Positions 23,792 to 34,654 of a stretch of DNA of 64,000 nt are shown here, in pieces. Under the pieces are notes generated by a model, which worked only from the letters and a program-made list of their open reading frames with translations, made no database searches and was not told the DNA's origin. The translations under genes were made by a program, and so were the position numbers. How positions within the stretch are numbered: position 1 is the first letter of the stretch; the number at the start of each line of letters is the position of its first letter. The DNA comes from Laburnicola sp. R22_1 (lineage: Eukaryota > Ascomycota > Dothideomycetes > Pleosporales > Didymosphaeriaceae), in contig JACONQ010000002.1 in assembly GCA_014281115.1 (NCBI GenBank), forward strand, positions 434,001-498,000, given 5' to 3'.

Positions 23792-25884
23792 CAGTAGGGT
23801 GACACAAAAAAAAGCGCCTAGTAAAAAGATATCTTTTTAAAAGTTATATAACTAAGTGAGTTTTAATACTATATAAATAAAAAGTATACGGTTTTAAAGA
23901 CGAAATGTAGGAGATTAAGATGAGGTACTAGTTACGTGCTTACTAAGCAGGGTCCTTAAGGTATCTATCTATAAACTTAGTGTTTCTAAAACGTCAATTT
24001 TTAAGGCGTTATGACTTTTTTATTTAGTATGCTACTAGGCTAATGGTTCTACTAGCTATTCTAGGCCTAGTGTAGATTAAGTAAGCAAATTTCGGAGTAC
24101 TTATATAACTTAATTAAGAAATTATTTAAGGTTAAAAAATCACGTGATTTATTACTAAAATTATAGTATAATATAATATCTTTTGTCTAGTAAATTTTCC
24201 CTTTTGTATTTCCTCGAATGGAGCCAAAATTGTCAAAACTCGAAAATCAAGTTTCTTTACTTAAAAAAGCAAATACTTCTAATTCTACTATTGCTACTAC
24301 TCTTAATAAGCCTCTACAATCTATTAAGACTGCTATTAGACGTATTAATAAGAAAAATAAGGGAGATAACTTATTAAAAGGAGTAAAACAGGGGAGAGTA
24401 ACTAAGGTTACTTCTAGGGAGAAAAGAGTTATTAATAGGAATTTAACTAAAAGTTCTAAGAAGACAAATAAGAGGCTATTAGAAGAGAATAGTTTTGGCT
24501 TTACTAAGAGGACGTTACAGAGAGTTTTAAAAGGAGAAGACTATTCTTTTAACGTCTCTAAGAAAAAGGCCTATTTAACTAAAGAAAGAGCTAAAAGAAG
24601 AGAATTCTGAGCTAAAGAGATAGTTAAGGAGCTAGAAAATATTAACTTTGCTAAAGTTATATTTTCTGACGAGTCTACTATCCAAAGGGGGCATGGTAAT
24701 AGGCAAGAATATATAAGAAAAAGGGGAAAATCGAAAATTGGGCCTGAACAGCGCAAAAACCGAACAACTAGTAAGTTATTAATTTCTTTTAAATTCTAGA
24801 ATTATAGAGCCATCTTTTCTCTATAATTAGGCAATTTTACTTTTTCTTTTCTTTTTTGAGCTAGTACTAATTCACTGAAAGCGCGAGATATTTCTATCTC
24901 AGTCTGGGGCTATATTTGGATAGGAGGACGTTCTAAACTAGTGTTTTTAAGGGACCCTATTAAAACTAGGACCTTTAATAACATTAGATATATACAGGAG
25001 TGTTTAAATCCTATCTTAAAACCTCTTTTAAAAAGAGGTAAGTAAAGTATCCCTTTTTCTTCTTTTTTCTTTTTTCTTTTAATATATATAATATATATAT
25101 ATATATATTATATTTTTACAATCTTATTCTTTATACTAATTTTAACTAGGCTGGAAATTTCAACAGGATAATTCGAAGATCCACGGAACTCCACAGATGA
25201 AAAGGTGGTTTTCTAGGAATAAAGTCTTTGTTTGTGGGCATCCACCCTATTCACCAGACATAAATCCTATAGAAAACGTTTGGAGTCTATTAAAAGATAG
25301 GCTAGGAAAAAGAAATAGGGCTTCTTTAGGCTTTGGCACTAGTAAATCTAGTGTAGAAGTCTTTAAAAGAGCTATACAAGAGGAGTGGGATTTAATTCCA
25401 CAGGAGGCTATAGATCATTGTATACTATCTTTGCCTAAGCGTTATAATGACGTTATAGAGGCTACAGGATGGTATACTAAGTACTAGTTATATATTATTT
25501 ACTAGTTCTATCTAATTGTTTAATTTTAATTAATTTTTATCTTTTTCCTTATAATTATTATTTTTATAAATAAACCTATAATAGAAATTAGGTTATATAG
25601 TCCTTATAGAGTAAACTATAATATATATAAGTTATAGAATTTTATCTACGTAGAAAAAAAAGTTATATAGGGTCAAAGTTTTAAGAAAAGGTTCCCTTAA
25701 CTTTACTAAGATACCTCTAGTTAGCGCTGATTACGAAGCTCTTACTAATCTCGTATACTAAATTTCCTAAACCTTCTCTTTAAAACGGTATACTTTTTAT
25801 TTACATAGTATTAAAACTCACCTAGTTATATAACTTTTAAAAAGGTATCTTTTTACTAGGCACTTTTTTTGTGTCACCCTACTG
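23792..25884 (+). mobile_element. Tc1-type DNA transposon with introns (2093 bp)
   Basis: Long terminal inverted repeats (about 110 bp) start CAGTAGGGTGACAC and include GCCTAGTAAAAAGATA and TTATATAACTA. TA lies on each side (23790-23791 and 25885-25886). The flanks are chimeric: element A on the left and a Gy1 LTR fragment on the right, so a rearrangement occurred at or after insertion. RIP damage is slight compared with the neighbours. Confidence 0.88.
24218..25487 (+). pseudogene. Tc1-type DD34E transposase, three exons, one premature stop
   Basis: Exons 24218-24770, 24882-25037 and 25150-25487 join in frame to 349 codons (348 residues). Both introns have GTAAGT donors, TACTAAT branch sites (24865 and about 25136) and AG acceptors. 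The catalytic triad is intact: D in VIFSDEST (24668-24670), D in FQQDNSKIH (25167-25169) and E in DINPIENVW (25272-25274), with 34 residues between the last two. The N terminus (KLSKLENQVSLLKKAN) precedes helix-turn-helix-like sequence. The only lesion I see is TGA at 24608-24610, where Trp is expected (RREF, stop, AKEI). The product would excise the element at its TIRs and insert it at TA. An upstream alternative start was not seen. Confidence 0.85.
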
Positions 25885-25886
25885 TA

Positions 25887-26400
25887 AGTTTATAGCTAGA
25901 GTTGCCTTTAAACTCTATTAAATTTATAAGTTTACTTAGGCAACTTTAACCTTTTAGTCTAAAGCCCCTTATATTAAATTTAATTAACCTCTTATAATAG
26001 GTAAGCTTATAAAATCTTTCTAATACACTAAGAATAAACCTATAAATATAAAAAAGGAGTTATAGTGCACTTCTTTACACCTAAATAACCTTACGCTCTA
26101 GCCTTAAGAGATATAGAAAGTTATAACCTAGGTTATAGTACCTTTGTAATATGTCTCTAGTAAGTAGTTAAGTTAAATATTAAAATTCTTTAATCCTATA
26201 AACAAACATAAATATACTAAAGGGAGTATTAGGGCCTTTCTATAAAATAGAAAGTGCCCTTATCCTTTGCCTAGTATAATAAGTTACTAAACTCTAATAG
26301 CAAGAAGCTATAGAAGTAGATATTACTACTAATCTTACTAAGAAACTATGCATAGAAGGCTATAATAAGATAAAATATATATAGAAGATTAAGCTAGTTG
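25887..26400 (+). mobile_element. Gy1 gypsy fragment: part of 5' LTR and leader/gag
   Basis: 25887-25973 is the right half of a Gy1 LTR (ends CCCCTTATA). 25974-26400 is leader and gag sequence, matching the reverse complement of about 29690-29950. It lies opposite in orientation to the next fragment, giving an inverted pair. Confidence 0.75.
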
Positions 26401-26715
26401 TGATGGATTAATGCCCGGAGATACCGCGACCCTAAGGCAGGCCGGGGATAACGCCGTATCTCTAGCGCTAGCCCTAACTAGGCCTAGCATCTAGCGCCCA
26501 CTATGCGCCTACTATATAGTAGGCGTGGATAATTACTAGGATTCCTATATAGTATCTTACCTATAGAGTTAAATCTATTATCTTAACTCTAACTATTATT
26601 ATTTCTTTATACTATACTGCATTACCTTTTATACGCCCTGTATAATATTTTGCTAGGCCTAGCAATTTAAAGAAGTTAGTATTAAGCTAATAGATAACTT
26701 ATAACCTAGTTAACA
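26401..26715 (+). mobile_element. Solo-LTR-like insertion (about 315 bp)
   Basis: It starts TGATGGATTAATGCCCGGAG and ends CTAGTTAACA, so it has TG...CA termini. It is flanked by GTTG (26397-26400 and 26716-26719), or by AGTTG if the terminal A is shared. The first 120 bp are GC-rich and not RIP-mutated. No full element of this family is in the window. Because the flanking Gy1 pieces are in opposite orientations, the duplication is weak evidence. Confidence 0.5.
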
Positions 26716-26899
26716 GTTGCTGTGCATTATAAGGATACTAAAGTGCTCCTTATTATAAATTATATAGTTCGCCTCTATAAGGGTGTGTTTAGTAAAGAAG
26801 TAGGCAATTAGCCTAAGAACTTTATTTATATTAAATTGCAAGAAGTAGGCACTAGAGACCTAACCTAAAAAGTTAGTCTTTAATACTCTTTTCTTTTTA

Positions 26900-28000
26900 A
26901 AATTAAAGTAGGCTAGCATAGGTTTAGTGTAAAACACTCTCTTTAGGTAGTTAAAGGCCTACTATTATTTTTACCCTTATAAAAAGGTAGTTCCCTTCCT
27001 AGTTAACTTTATTAATAGAGATGCTACTCTAAAGAAGTTCTTTATAAACTTTTAGTAGAAGTTAGTAAATTCTAAAAAACTTTAAACACTCTTTACGTTA
27101 GTAGAAGAAGTCTAGTTCTAGATAGCCTTAACCTTTTTAGGTCTATACTAATTTCCTTTTTACACTTTATAATAAATCTAAAATACTTAGTCTTAGTAAC
27201 TACGAACTTGCACTTTTTAATATCTAGGTGCAGCCTTACTTTGTCTAACCTTTCTAGTACCTATTATACTTTATCCTAATAGTCTTTTAGAGATTTGCTA
27301 GAAAATATAAGAATATTATCTATATAGGTAGAGTAGAAGTTATTCAAGTACTCCTTTAGAATATAGTTAATATATCTCTAGAAAGTGCTTAGTGCGTTAG
27401 CTAGTTTAAAGGGGACTACTAGCTACTTATATAACTAAAATTAGGTTTAGAAGGCTATTTTCTATTCTTTTTCTTTTACTATTCTTAGCTTATAAAAGGC
27501 CTCAATTATATCTAATTTTGTTAGTTACTTAGCTTTAGTAAGGAGCTATAACGTCTCTCTAATAAGAGGGAGGAGATAGCAGTCTTTCTTTAATAGGGTA
27601 TTTAACACCTAGTAGTCTACACAAAATTATAGACTTTTTTTAGATTTTTGTATAAATAATACTAGTGCTATAGCGCTAGATTTGCTTACCTAAATAAAGC
27701 TATAGTTAAGGTACTTTATTAGTTCCTTATAGAGAACTAGTAGCTCCTCCATTAATATACTATAGAGGGGCCTAAAGGGAATCTTTAGGGTTTTTATATT
27801 CTTTTTAATAAGGGGGATTAAGTAGTTAATCCTAGGGCCTTATAATAGGGGAAGTTTATTAGCTTGCTCCCTTAAGAAAACTTCTATCTAGTTTAGGAGC
27901 TATTTAGAAAGGTACTCTTTTAGGTCTACTTTAGCCTTTAGGGCTAGAGCCTTTTAAATATCCTTAAAAGAGGCAGTAAAGACTATTAATCTATTCTTTT
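26900..28000 (-). pseudogene. Gy1 copy 2 reverse transcriptase, RIP-inactivated
   Basis: Minus-strand frame: TKLDIIEAFYKLRIVKEKE, then LVVPFKLANALSTF, RYINYILKEYLNNF, TYIDNILIFSSKSLKD, VLERLDKVRLHLDIKKCKF and TKYFRFII. This is the classic gypsy RT palm and thumb order. The Y/F-V-D-D box is Y-I-D-N. Stops replace Trp and Gln. Confidence 0.85.
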
Positions 28001-29952
28001 CTTTTGTGTTTCTTCTATTTAGGGTTATAAACAATATAGTAGAGACCTCTTAACTAGAAGTAGGAGTTTGTCTCCCCTACTTATCTCTAATTTTTGTATA
28101 GGAAAATTCTATATATATAGACTATTTCCTTAGGGCTACTAATATAGCATTCTTCTTCTACTATAGCAAACTAAGAACTAGTTTATAGTCTTTCTTCTTC
28201 CTATTAATATACGCCTATATTGTTTTAATATGCTCTTTAATATGTATTTCTACATAAGCAGCTTCATAAACTAAGGAGGTTACTCCTCTAAATTATGTTA
28301 CTTAAGAGAGATTATTTAAATTAATATATTATAGGTTAGCTTTTCTAGCAAACTTCTTAGATAAAAGGTAGTAATTAAATACCATAATTTAAGTATAGTA
28401 TACGCAAAGGCGATATTATTAATAAGAGTATTTATAGTAATTAGTATTAAATCTAGCTATATCTTTCTATATATATTAAAGTTCTCATTTAGTTTCTTTA
28501 TAACTAGCTTTATCTTCTCTCTCTAATAACTTTTAGGGAGAGAAACTAGTTTTCTAACTTTGCTAAGCTATTAATATCCTTATTACTACTATTTATCTCT
28601 TAGGTCTTCCCTAACCTAGCTTAGGTTAGGGGTATAATAGCTTAAAAGTAATAGTTCTAGATACTATAGCTTTTTTTACTGTAGTAAAAGTATACTTCCT
28701 CTTTGTAGCGCTTTTCTAACTTCTCTTTAAAGATCTATTTAGCGCGCTTTTTAGTCTTTAGAGGGTTTACTTTAGTAGTTTATATAGTGCTAGAATATAT
28801 TAGTTCCTAATTTATAGTGTCTATAAACTTAGTAAAAAAAACTACTATATAAAAAGGCTTTAATATCTTTATATAGCAAATATCTTTCTTAACTATACTA
28901 ACTTGATTTATAAGTGTTATAAGGTCCTAATTCTTAAGAATTTTTAGTATAATTAGCCTATTCTATAAGTCTATACGTAAGGCTCTTTAGTAAATATTCT
29001 TTAAGTTCTTTTAATTATTTTTATTAGCCTTAGTGGCTAGGTGCATAAACTTAGTATTAAACTTAGCTAGTAAGATTTTACCCTACTAGCTAAGGAATAG
29101 TCTATTCTATACTTATTCCTCTACTAACCTATTACAGAAGCTTATATCTAAGAAAACCTAGAATTTGTCTTTAGAATAGGTTCCTTTCTCTATAAAGACT
29201 AGTACAATATCTACTATCTTACCTATTAGCTTGCTTATAATATAATTAACTATATTCCCTAAAAGAAAGTAATTCTTATAGATTTTAGTCTTTATTATAT
29301 ATTCTTAACGCTAGTAATCCTAATAGCTTTTAGAGAACAACTCTAGATTAGAGAGTTAAGGGTGTTAGCACTCTATTAGCGCTTTACTAGTTGCTAGTAT
29401 TACTACTATTATTAGGGAGGAGGCTAAGGACATAGTCCCTACTCTAGTATATTACTCTAATTAGGCAAGTTAATTAGTAATTACTTCTAGCAAAGACTAG
29501 AGCTATTTATTAGCATTTAGTTAAGCTACTAATATAGCTTAGAGTTACTTTAGACTAGTAAAATAGCTTATAATTTGCGTTAGCGCGTTTTAAAGGGCGT
29601 TTCCTTTAATATTCTAGGCCCTCTCCCCCCTTTAGAAAGGTGCTTAGAGCCCTATTAATCTTTAGTCTTATAAATACTAGCAAACTAGCTTAATCTTCTA
29701 TATATATTTTATTTTATTATAGCCTTCTATACGTAGTTCCTTAGTAAGGTTAGTAGTAATATCTACTTCTATAGCTCCTTACTATTAGAGTTTAGTAACT
29801 TGTTATGCTAGGTAAGGGATAAGGACGTTTTCTCTTTTATAGAAAGGCCCTAATACTCTCTCTATCATATTTGTATTTATTTATAGGTTTGTTCGTAGCG
29901 TATTAAAGAGATCTTATAAGCTCCCCTATTATAAAAGGTTAATTAAATTTAA

Positions 29953-30135
29953 TGTAAGGGGCTTTAGACTAAGAGGTTAGAGTTGCCTAAGTAAACTTAT
30001 AAATTTAATAGAGTTTAAAGATAACTCTAGCTATAGACTTATATACTCCTAGCTTAGCAGGAGCATAGACTTAGAACTCTAAGGCTCTAAGGCAGAAGGC
30101 CGAGTAACTAGTAGAAGGGCGCTTAGCCCCTTATA
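29953..30135 (-). repeat. 5' LTR of Gy1 copy 2
   Basis: Read on the minus strand it starts TATAAGGGGCTAAGCGCC and ends GCCCCTTACA. It is 183 bp against 176 bp for copy 1, with a small insertion in the CTCTAAGGCAGAAGG region. Confidence 0.75.
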
Positions 30136-30140
30136 ATACT

Positions 30141-33100
30141 AAAGTAGTAGTAAGTCTCTTAATTTATATAGAGCTTAATTAAGAAATACACACTTACTAT
30201 ATTACTTAAACCTCTTTAAAAGCTTATAAATAACTAGATTTTTAGCTATAATATACGCGGTTAAAAACGCTCCTACTATATTATATTAAATAATCTCTAA
30301 ATTATTTTTACTATAATTACTATTACAGTTCTAAATAACTATACTATAAGCGTTGCTGCGCAGGTTAATTATAGCAAGTCTTTATTCTAGAGATTACCCT
30401 ATATAATAATGTAAGCCTTATACTTTAAAAAGTACCTATTCTAATTAAACTTATAGGTCTAAGTCTACTTTAATAGAAGTGGTTATCTAGCAGCTTATAC
30501 TAAATAGATTACTATTAAGATTTCTTTTTTAAGTGTACTAATCTTAATATAAGAGGCTTACTTAAAGAGCTTTTAAGTAGATATTTAGTAAGGTGTTTCT
30601 ATAAAGTAGGCAGCTTTAGCAGCTTATCTCTATATAGGCAAGTAGGATATAATACTATTAGTATCTTTTAAGTATTACTATAGCAACTATAGAATTTATT
30701 ATAGTGTACTTTTAGTACTTATCGTAGACTCCTTATACTTCTAAAATATATATAAATAGAAAGTTATTTTAGAGATTATTTATTATATAACTAGTAATTA
30801 GTGTATATATACCTAACCTATCCCCTAGCTAAGTAGTAGTATTATTATACTAATTATAATCTTTTTATTATTAAAGAGATAAATAGTTCTAAACATATAT
30901 ATCTACGTTATTACTTTAGAGTTTTTTACTTAATCTTATAGGTGCTTAATTTTACTTTTACCTTTAGCTTACTAGTAGGTTATTTGCTTTCTCTAGTGTA
31001 GTTAAGCTTTTAGGGCTAGATTAAAAGGTAGCTGTAGAGCTTTTAGTTTTTACACTTTAGAGAGAACACTTTTTAGAATTTAATAGACTAGCTTGCCTAA
31101 CTTAGTATACACCGTAGTAACTATTAGTCTCCTTATAGTTCTTTAACTTATTATACTCTAGATTACCTAGCTCTAGTATTTATTTAGGGGTTATAAGCCC
31201 TATATACTAGCTTTAAACTACATAAATTCCTAACTACTTACTAGCTAAGCTTACTACCTATATATTAGTCCTATTAGCTACTTAATTACTAGCCTAGCTA
31301 GCTAAGCTCTTAGATTGCTAGATAGGAGCACTATTCTCTACTTACTTAGTACTTGCTTACTTATTTAATATAGTAAGAAGATTAAGAATATTTACTAACT
31401 CGTTTTCTAAATTATTAATCTCCCTCTTATATAGGACTGTAACAATTTTTACTACTTCTTTATAGAATATACCTTAATTAGCTTTACTCTTATAGAACAA
31501 TATTTTATTAAATATAATATTGCGCATAGTAATTATCTAATTAAGCACTAGAATCTATATATTATAGAGATTTAATGCGCTATAACTAACTAGGTATTTA
31601 ATATAGCCCTTTAGATTTACTTTAAATCTTTGCTTATTCTACTCTACTACGTAATCCCTTTTTAAAAGATATACTTAATAGCTATAAGTATAAATTCTAT
31701 TTTAATTAAAATAAAGATTAGCTATCTCTACTTATACTTAAGTAGGTTTATACTATTAGAAATACTACCTAAACTAATTTTTAAGCACTTTATTTAGTGC
31801 TTAAAAGTATATAGAGCTAATAGGCTCTTACTACAGAGGTAAGTATCTATACTTAAGATTTTAGGCTATATTTTAGGCGGCAAATTTACACTTTCCCTTA
31901 TTTTTATAGCCTTAATAATAATTTCTTACCCTACTTACTTTAGTGCTCTATTTAGTTTATAGGTATATACTAGAGTATAGCTAATCTTAATTTCTTATTT
32001 GTTTATATAGTTCTTATAGGCTAATTGTCTTTTCTATAAAAGAGTAGTAGTATTATTATTCTAATAAGTTATAATAATTCTAACCTTATACTTATTTTCT
32101 ATGTATTAATTAAGATTAGTTATTACTTACATAATCTCTAGTAGAGAGTTTAATATAAGGTTATTATTATAGATCTTTCTACTAAATTCTTCTTTAATAA
32201 GTAAGCTCTATAGCTCTCTAAGCTGTCTTACTAGGAAATTAAATAAATCCTTTAAAATATAGTAGAATAGTTATAGAGATTATTCTCTTAAGCGTTTTAA
32301 AATTACTCTTATTATATGCGTTATAGAGTAGTGCTAATAGTTCTTTCTTTAAGTGTGTTAGATATAAGGGTATCTTTAATATATAAGATAGATTATAGTG
32401 AATTTTTATAATGATTAAGATTATTAATTGTGTTGGAGAAGCTCGGCTATGCGCGAGGTGTCTATCTAGTGCCAAGACGTCGTCATTCCTAAAGAGGCTT
32501 AGCGTCGCGCTAAATAGCTCCCAGGTCGACCTGTGAGCTGTTAATTGGTCCATCAGCTCCACTTTGGTAATTACTGTGCGCCAGCCTCCTCGGTGTAATT
32601 TACAGTAATTTTATCGTGAGAAGACCATATAATCGAACACACATTCACCGTGATTTATAGTGACTGTCTATCTAACAAAGTGCTAAAAATACACACGTTT
32701 TATGCGTTCTAAACTAGAGCTTAAAGTACTTACTAGCCTAAGTAATCTAATTAAAGGTGCTAGAGTTCCTTAGTGTCTGCTTATGGAAGATTATAGTATA
32801 ATTATCTAATTACTATAGCTAAAAAATAGTAGAAAAGAGGCTTATATTTAATAAAGATAAGATTATAGATGCTACTTAGTTTTACTAAAATAATATTCTA
32901 AGAAAAAGTTTCTATACGCAATAATTTATCTAAACCTAGATACTAAATTTCTATCTTTCTTAGGCAAGCTTTAAAGATAATAGTAATATAAAATTCTTTA
33001 ATCACTTTAATATCTTTAAGTAAAAGATTCTCTATACACCCGCTGCACTTACTAGTAAGTATACTCTTTAAAAGTTAATTTTCTATTTTTAAAATTAAAA

Positions 33101-34075
33101 AGGCCTAAGTCCTAGCTTTTACATTCTACGTTAAGCTTACTTTCTTAAATACGCTAGGTGTTAGAAGTAAATAATTATTAATAAGGTAAACTATTACTTC
33201 TCTATTAAGAACAGTACTTTATATAAGTAGGTAATTGCTAGAATATATTATTAAGTACATCTCTAAGCACTTCTATAGCTACTTATTAAAGACTAATAAG
33301 TTAGTTAGAGCGTAAGCTATTAACCCTAGGTAGGTAAGAGCAGATAAACTCCTTACTATATGTTTAGTTTTTTATTCTTTTATTTTAATCTAGCTGCAAA
33401 GCTTCTTTTATTATAAAGATACTAAATAATTATTAATATCCTTGCGTTCTTTCTTAGTAAGGGTAATTAATAGCACTTCTTTAGGGTATTTGCTAGTAAT
33501 AGTAGTTTAAAGGCGTTAGCAGTTTAAAGGGTCCTATATATTCTTTTTCTTCCTATAAGAATACTTATTTACTTTATCCTTATAAGCCTTCGTATTTAAG
33601 CTATTATTACCTTACTTTGTTAATTATTATTTTAACTAGTAATTATTATAAATACACCTAATAACTTGATATTAGTTAATTAAACCTAGTGCTTCTAAAA
33701 AAGTATATAATAGACCTTTCTAATATTAGTAAGATCTATTACTTTAATACTAAGTAAAGCGTCTTATATAAGACACTAGTTTATAGATTAGGCCTATTTT
33801 AGTGTAAGCTTAACTACTAGTGCGTTTAAGAAGTTATATTTAGTAAGCTTACCTTTTATATTAGAAAGCTTAAAACTCTTAGCTTTATTAAAAAGGAGCT
33901 ACTACTCCTTATACTAAGTTTTAGGTATTTGCCTTCTATACTTAGCTTTCTTAAGGTGTGCTTAGTATTAGATACGTACTAGGTTCTTTATACTTACTTT
34001 TATTAGAGCTAGATCCTTCTAAGGTATCTTAATAAGCACTTATAGAGAGGTTTTCTTTTTATTATTTAGTGTAAT
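30141..34075 (-). mobile_element. Ty1/copia relic, family E, copy 2
   Basis: The reverse complement of 30141-32837 parallels 2360-1 of the copy at the left end, including the blocks around AGTGCTTAAAAATTAGTTTAG and ACGCAGCAACGCTTATAG. It extends further 5' (32838-34075) into gag and integrase N-terminal sequence absent from copy 1. It stops in the reverse transcriptase, where Gy1 copy 2 begins. The 5' end is cut by element C at 34076. A solo LTR sits at 32356-32677. Confidence 0.85.
32356..32677 (-). mobile_element. Solo LTR (322 bp), not RIP-mutated
   Basis: Perfect 5-bp target duplication AAGTG (32351-32355 and 32678-32682). Termini are TGTTAGATA and TATCTAACA, so TG...CA. The empty site is visible in copia E copy 1 (CACTT at 156-160). 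The sequence is rich in CA/TG and has about 50% GC in its middle. An open frame on the minus strand here (containing MELMDQLTAHRSTWELF) crosses the insertion boundary and is probably fortuitous. The 9-bp inverted ends also allow a MITE, but TG...CA plus 5 bp favours an LTR. Confidence 0.65.
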
Positions 34076-34363
34076 TATAAGGGCGGTACATGGCCTTATA
34101 GGATTAACCTATTAGGAATAGCTAGAATAGTTAAAAGAGCTAGTTAAATTAATACTATTCTAAGATAGTGAATAAGAAAGGGACGTAGGGGGCCCTTTCT
34201 TATATAGAGGGTGGCATTGGGTATAGGCCTACGCTAGCTACACACTAACACTAACTAGAAAAAGCGCCTTTAGGAAGGTAAAAGGCGTAGATAGAGGGGA
34301 ATAGAGTATAAAAGAAGGGTAATATAGTGTGCTTAATAGAAAGACTAGCATAGGATTATTATA
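34076..34363 (-). repeat. 3' LTR of element C copy 1 (288 bp)
   Basis: Minus strand: starts TATAATAATCCTATGC, ends GCCCTTATA. It is preceded in sense by the polypurine run CCTTAAAAGGGGG. It matches the LTRs at 49138-49424 and 62706-62993. Confidence 0.85.
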
Positions 34364-34654
34364 TAATCCCCCTTTTAAGGTCTAAAAATAGGAAGGAAAG
34401 TACACAAAAATAGGGTATTATAGCGAATTTTTAATATAACTAGCACTATTTTAGGGCTAAAAAGGGTTGTAATAGAGGTAATAGACCCATATAATTCTAA
34501 TAGTAGCCTTAGGTTTTAATTTAGTTACTATTTAGTAGAGATATTAAGAAAGGTTATTAGGGATAAATTATTAAATTAGTAGAAAAATATAGTAGAAACT
34601 ATATCTTAGTATTTAGTATTTTGCTAATAAAGCGAATCCTTAGCTCTAATACTA

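Larger units (their letters stand above)
26720..30135 (-). mobile_element. Ty3/gypsy Gy1, copy 2, lacking its 3' part
   Basis: On the minus strand it runs from a 5' LTR (30135-29953) through gag to reverse transcriptase and the start of RNase H. The match to Gy1 copy 1 (equivalent about 57750) ends near 26720, so integrase and 3' LTR are missing. The 5' LTR lies at a break inside copia E. Confidence 0.85.

Noticed and set aside
24183..24377. 64-codon plus-strand open frame overlapping the transposase start
   Set aside because: Alternative frame of the transposase 5' end. The 24218 frame carries the conserved motifs.
24571..24756. 61-codon minus-strand open frame
   Set aside because: Antisense shadow of the Tc1-type transposase exon 1.
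32239..32562. 107-codon minus-strand frame starting MELMDQLTAHRSTW
   Set aside because: It starts inside the solo LTR and runs through its boundary into RIP-mutated copia sequence, so the frame is a junction product.
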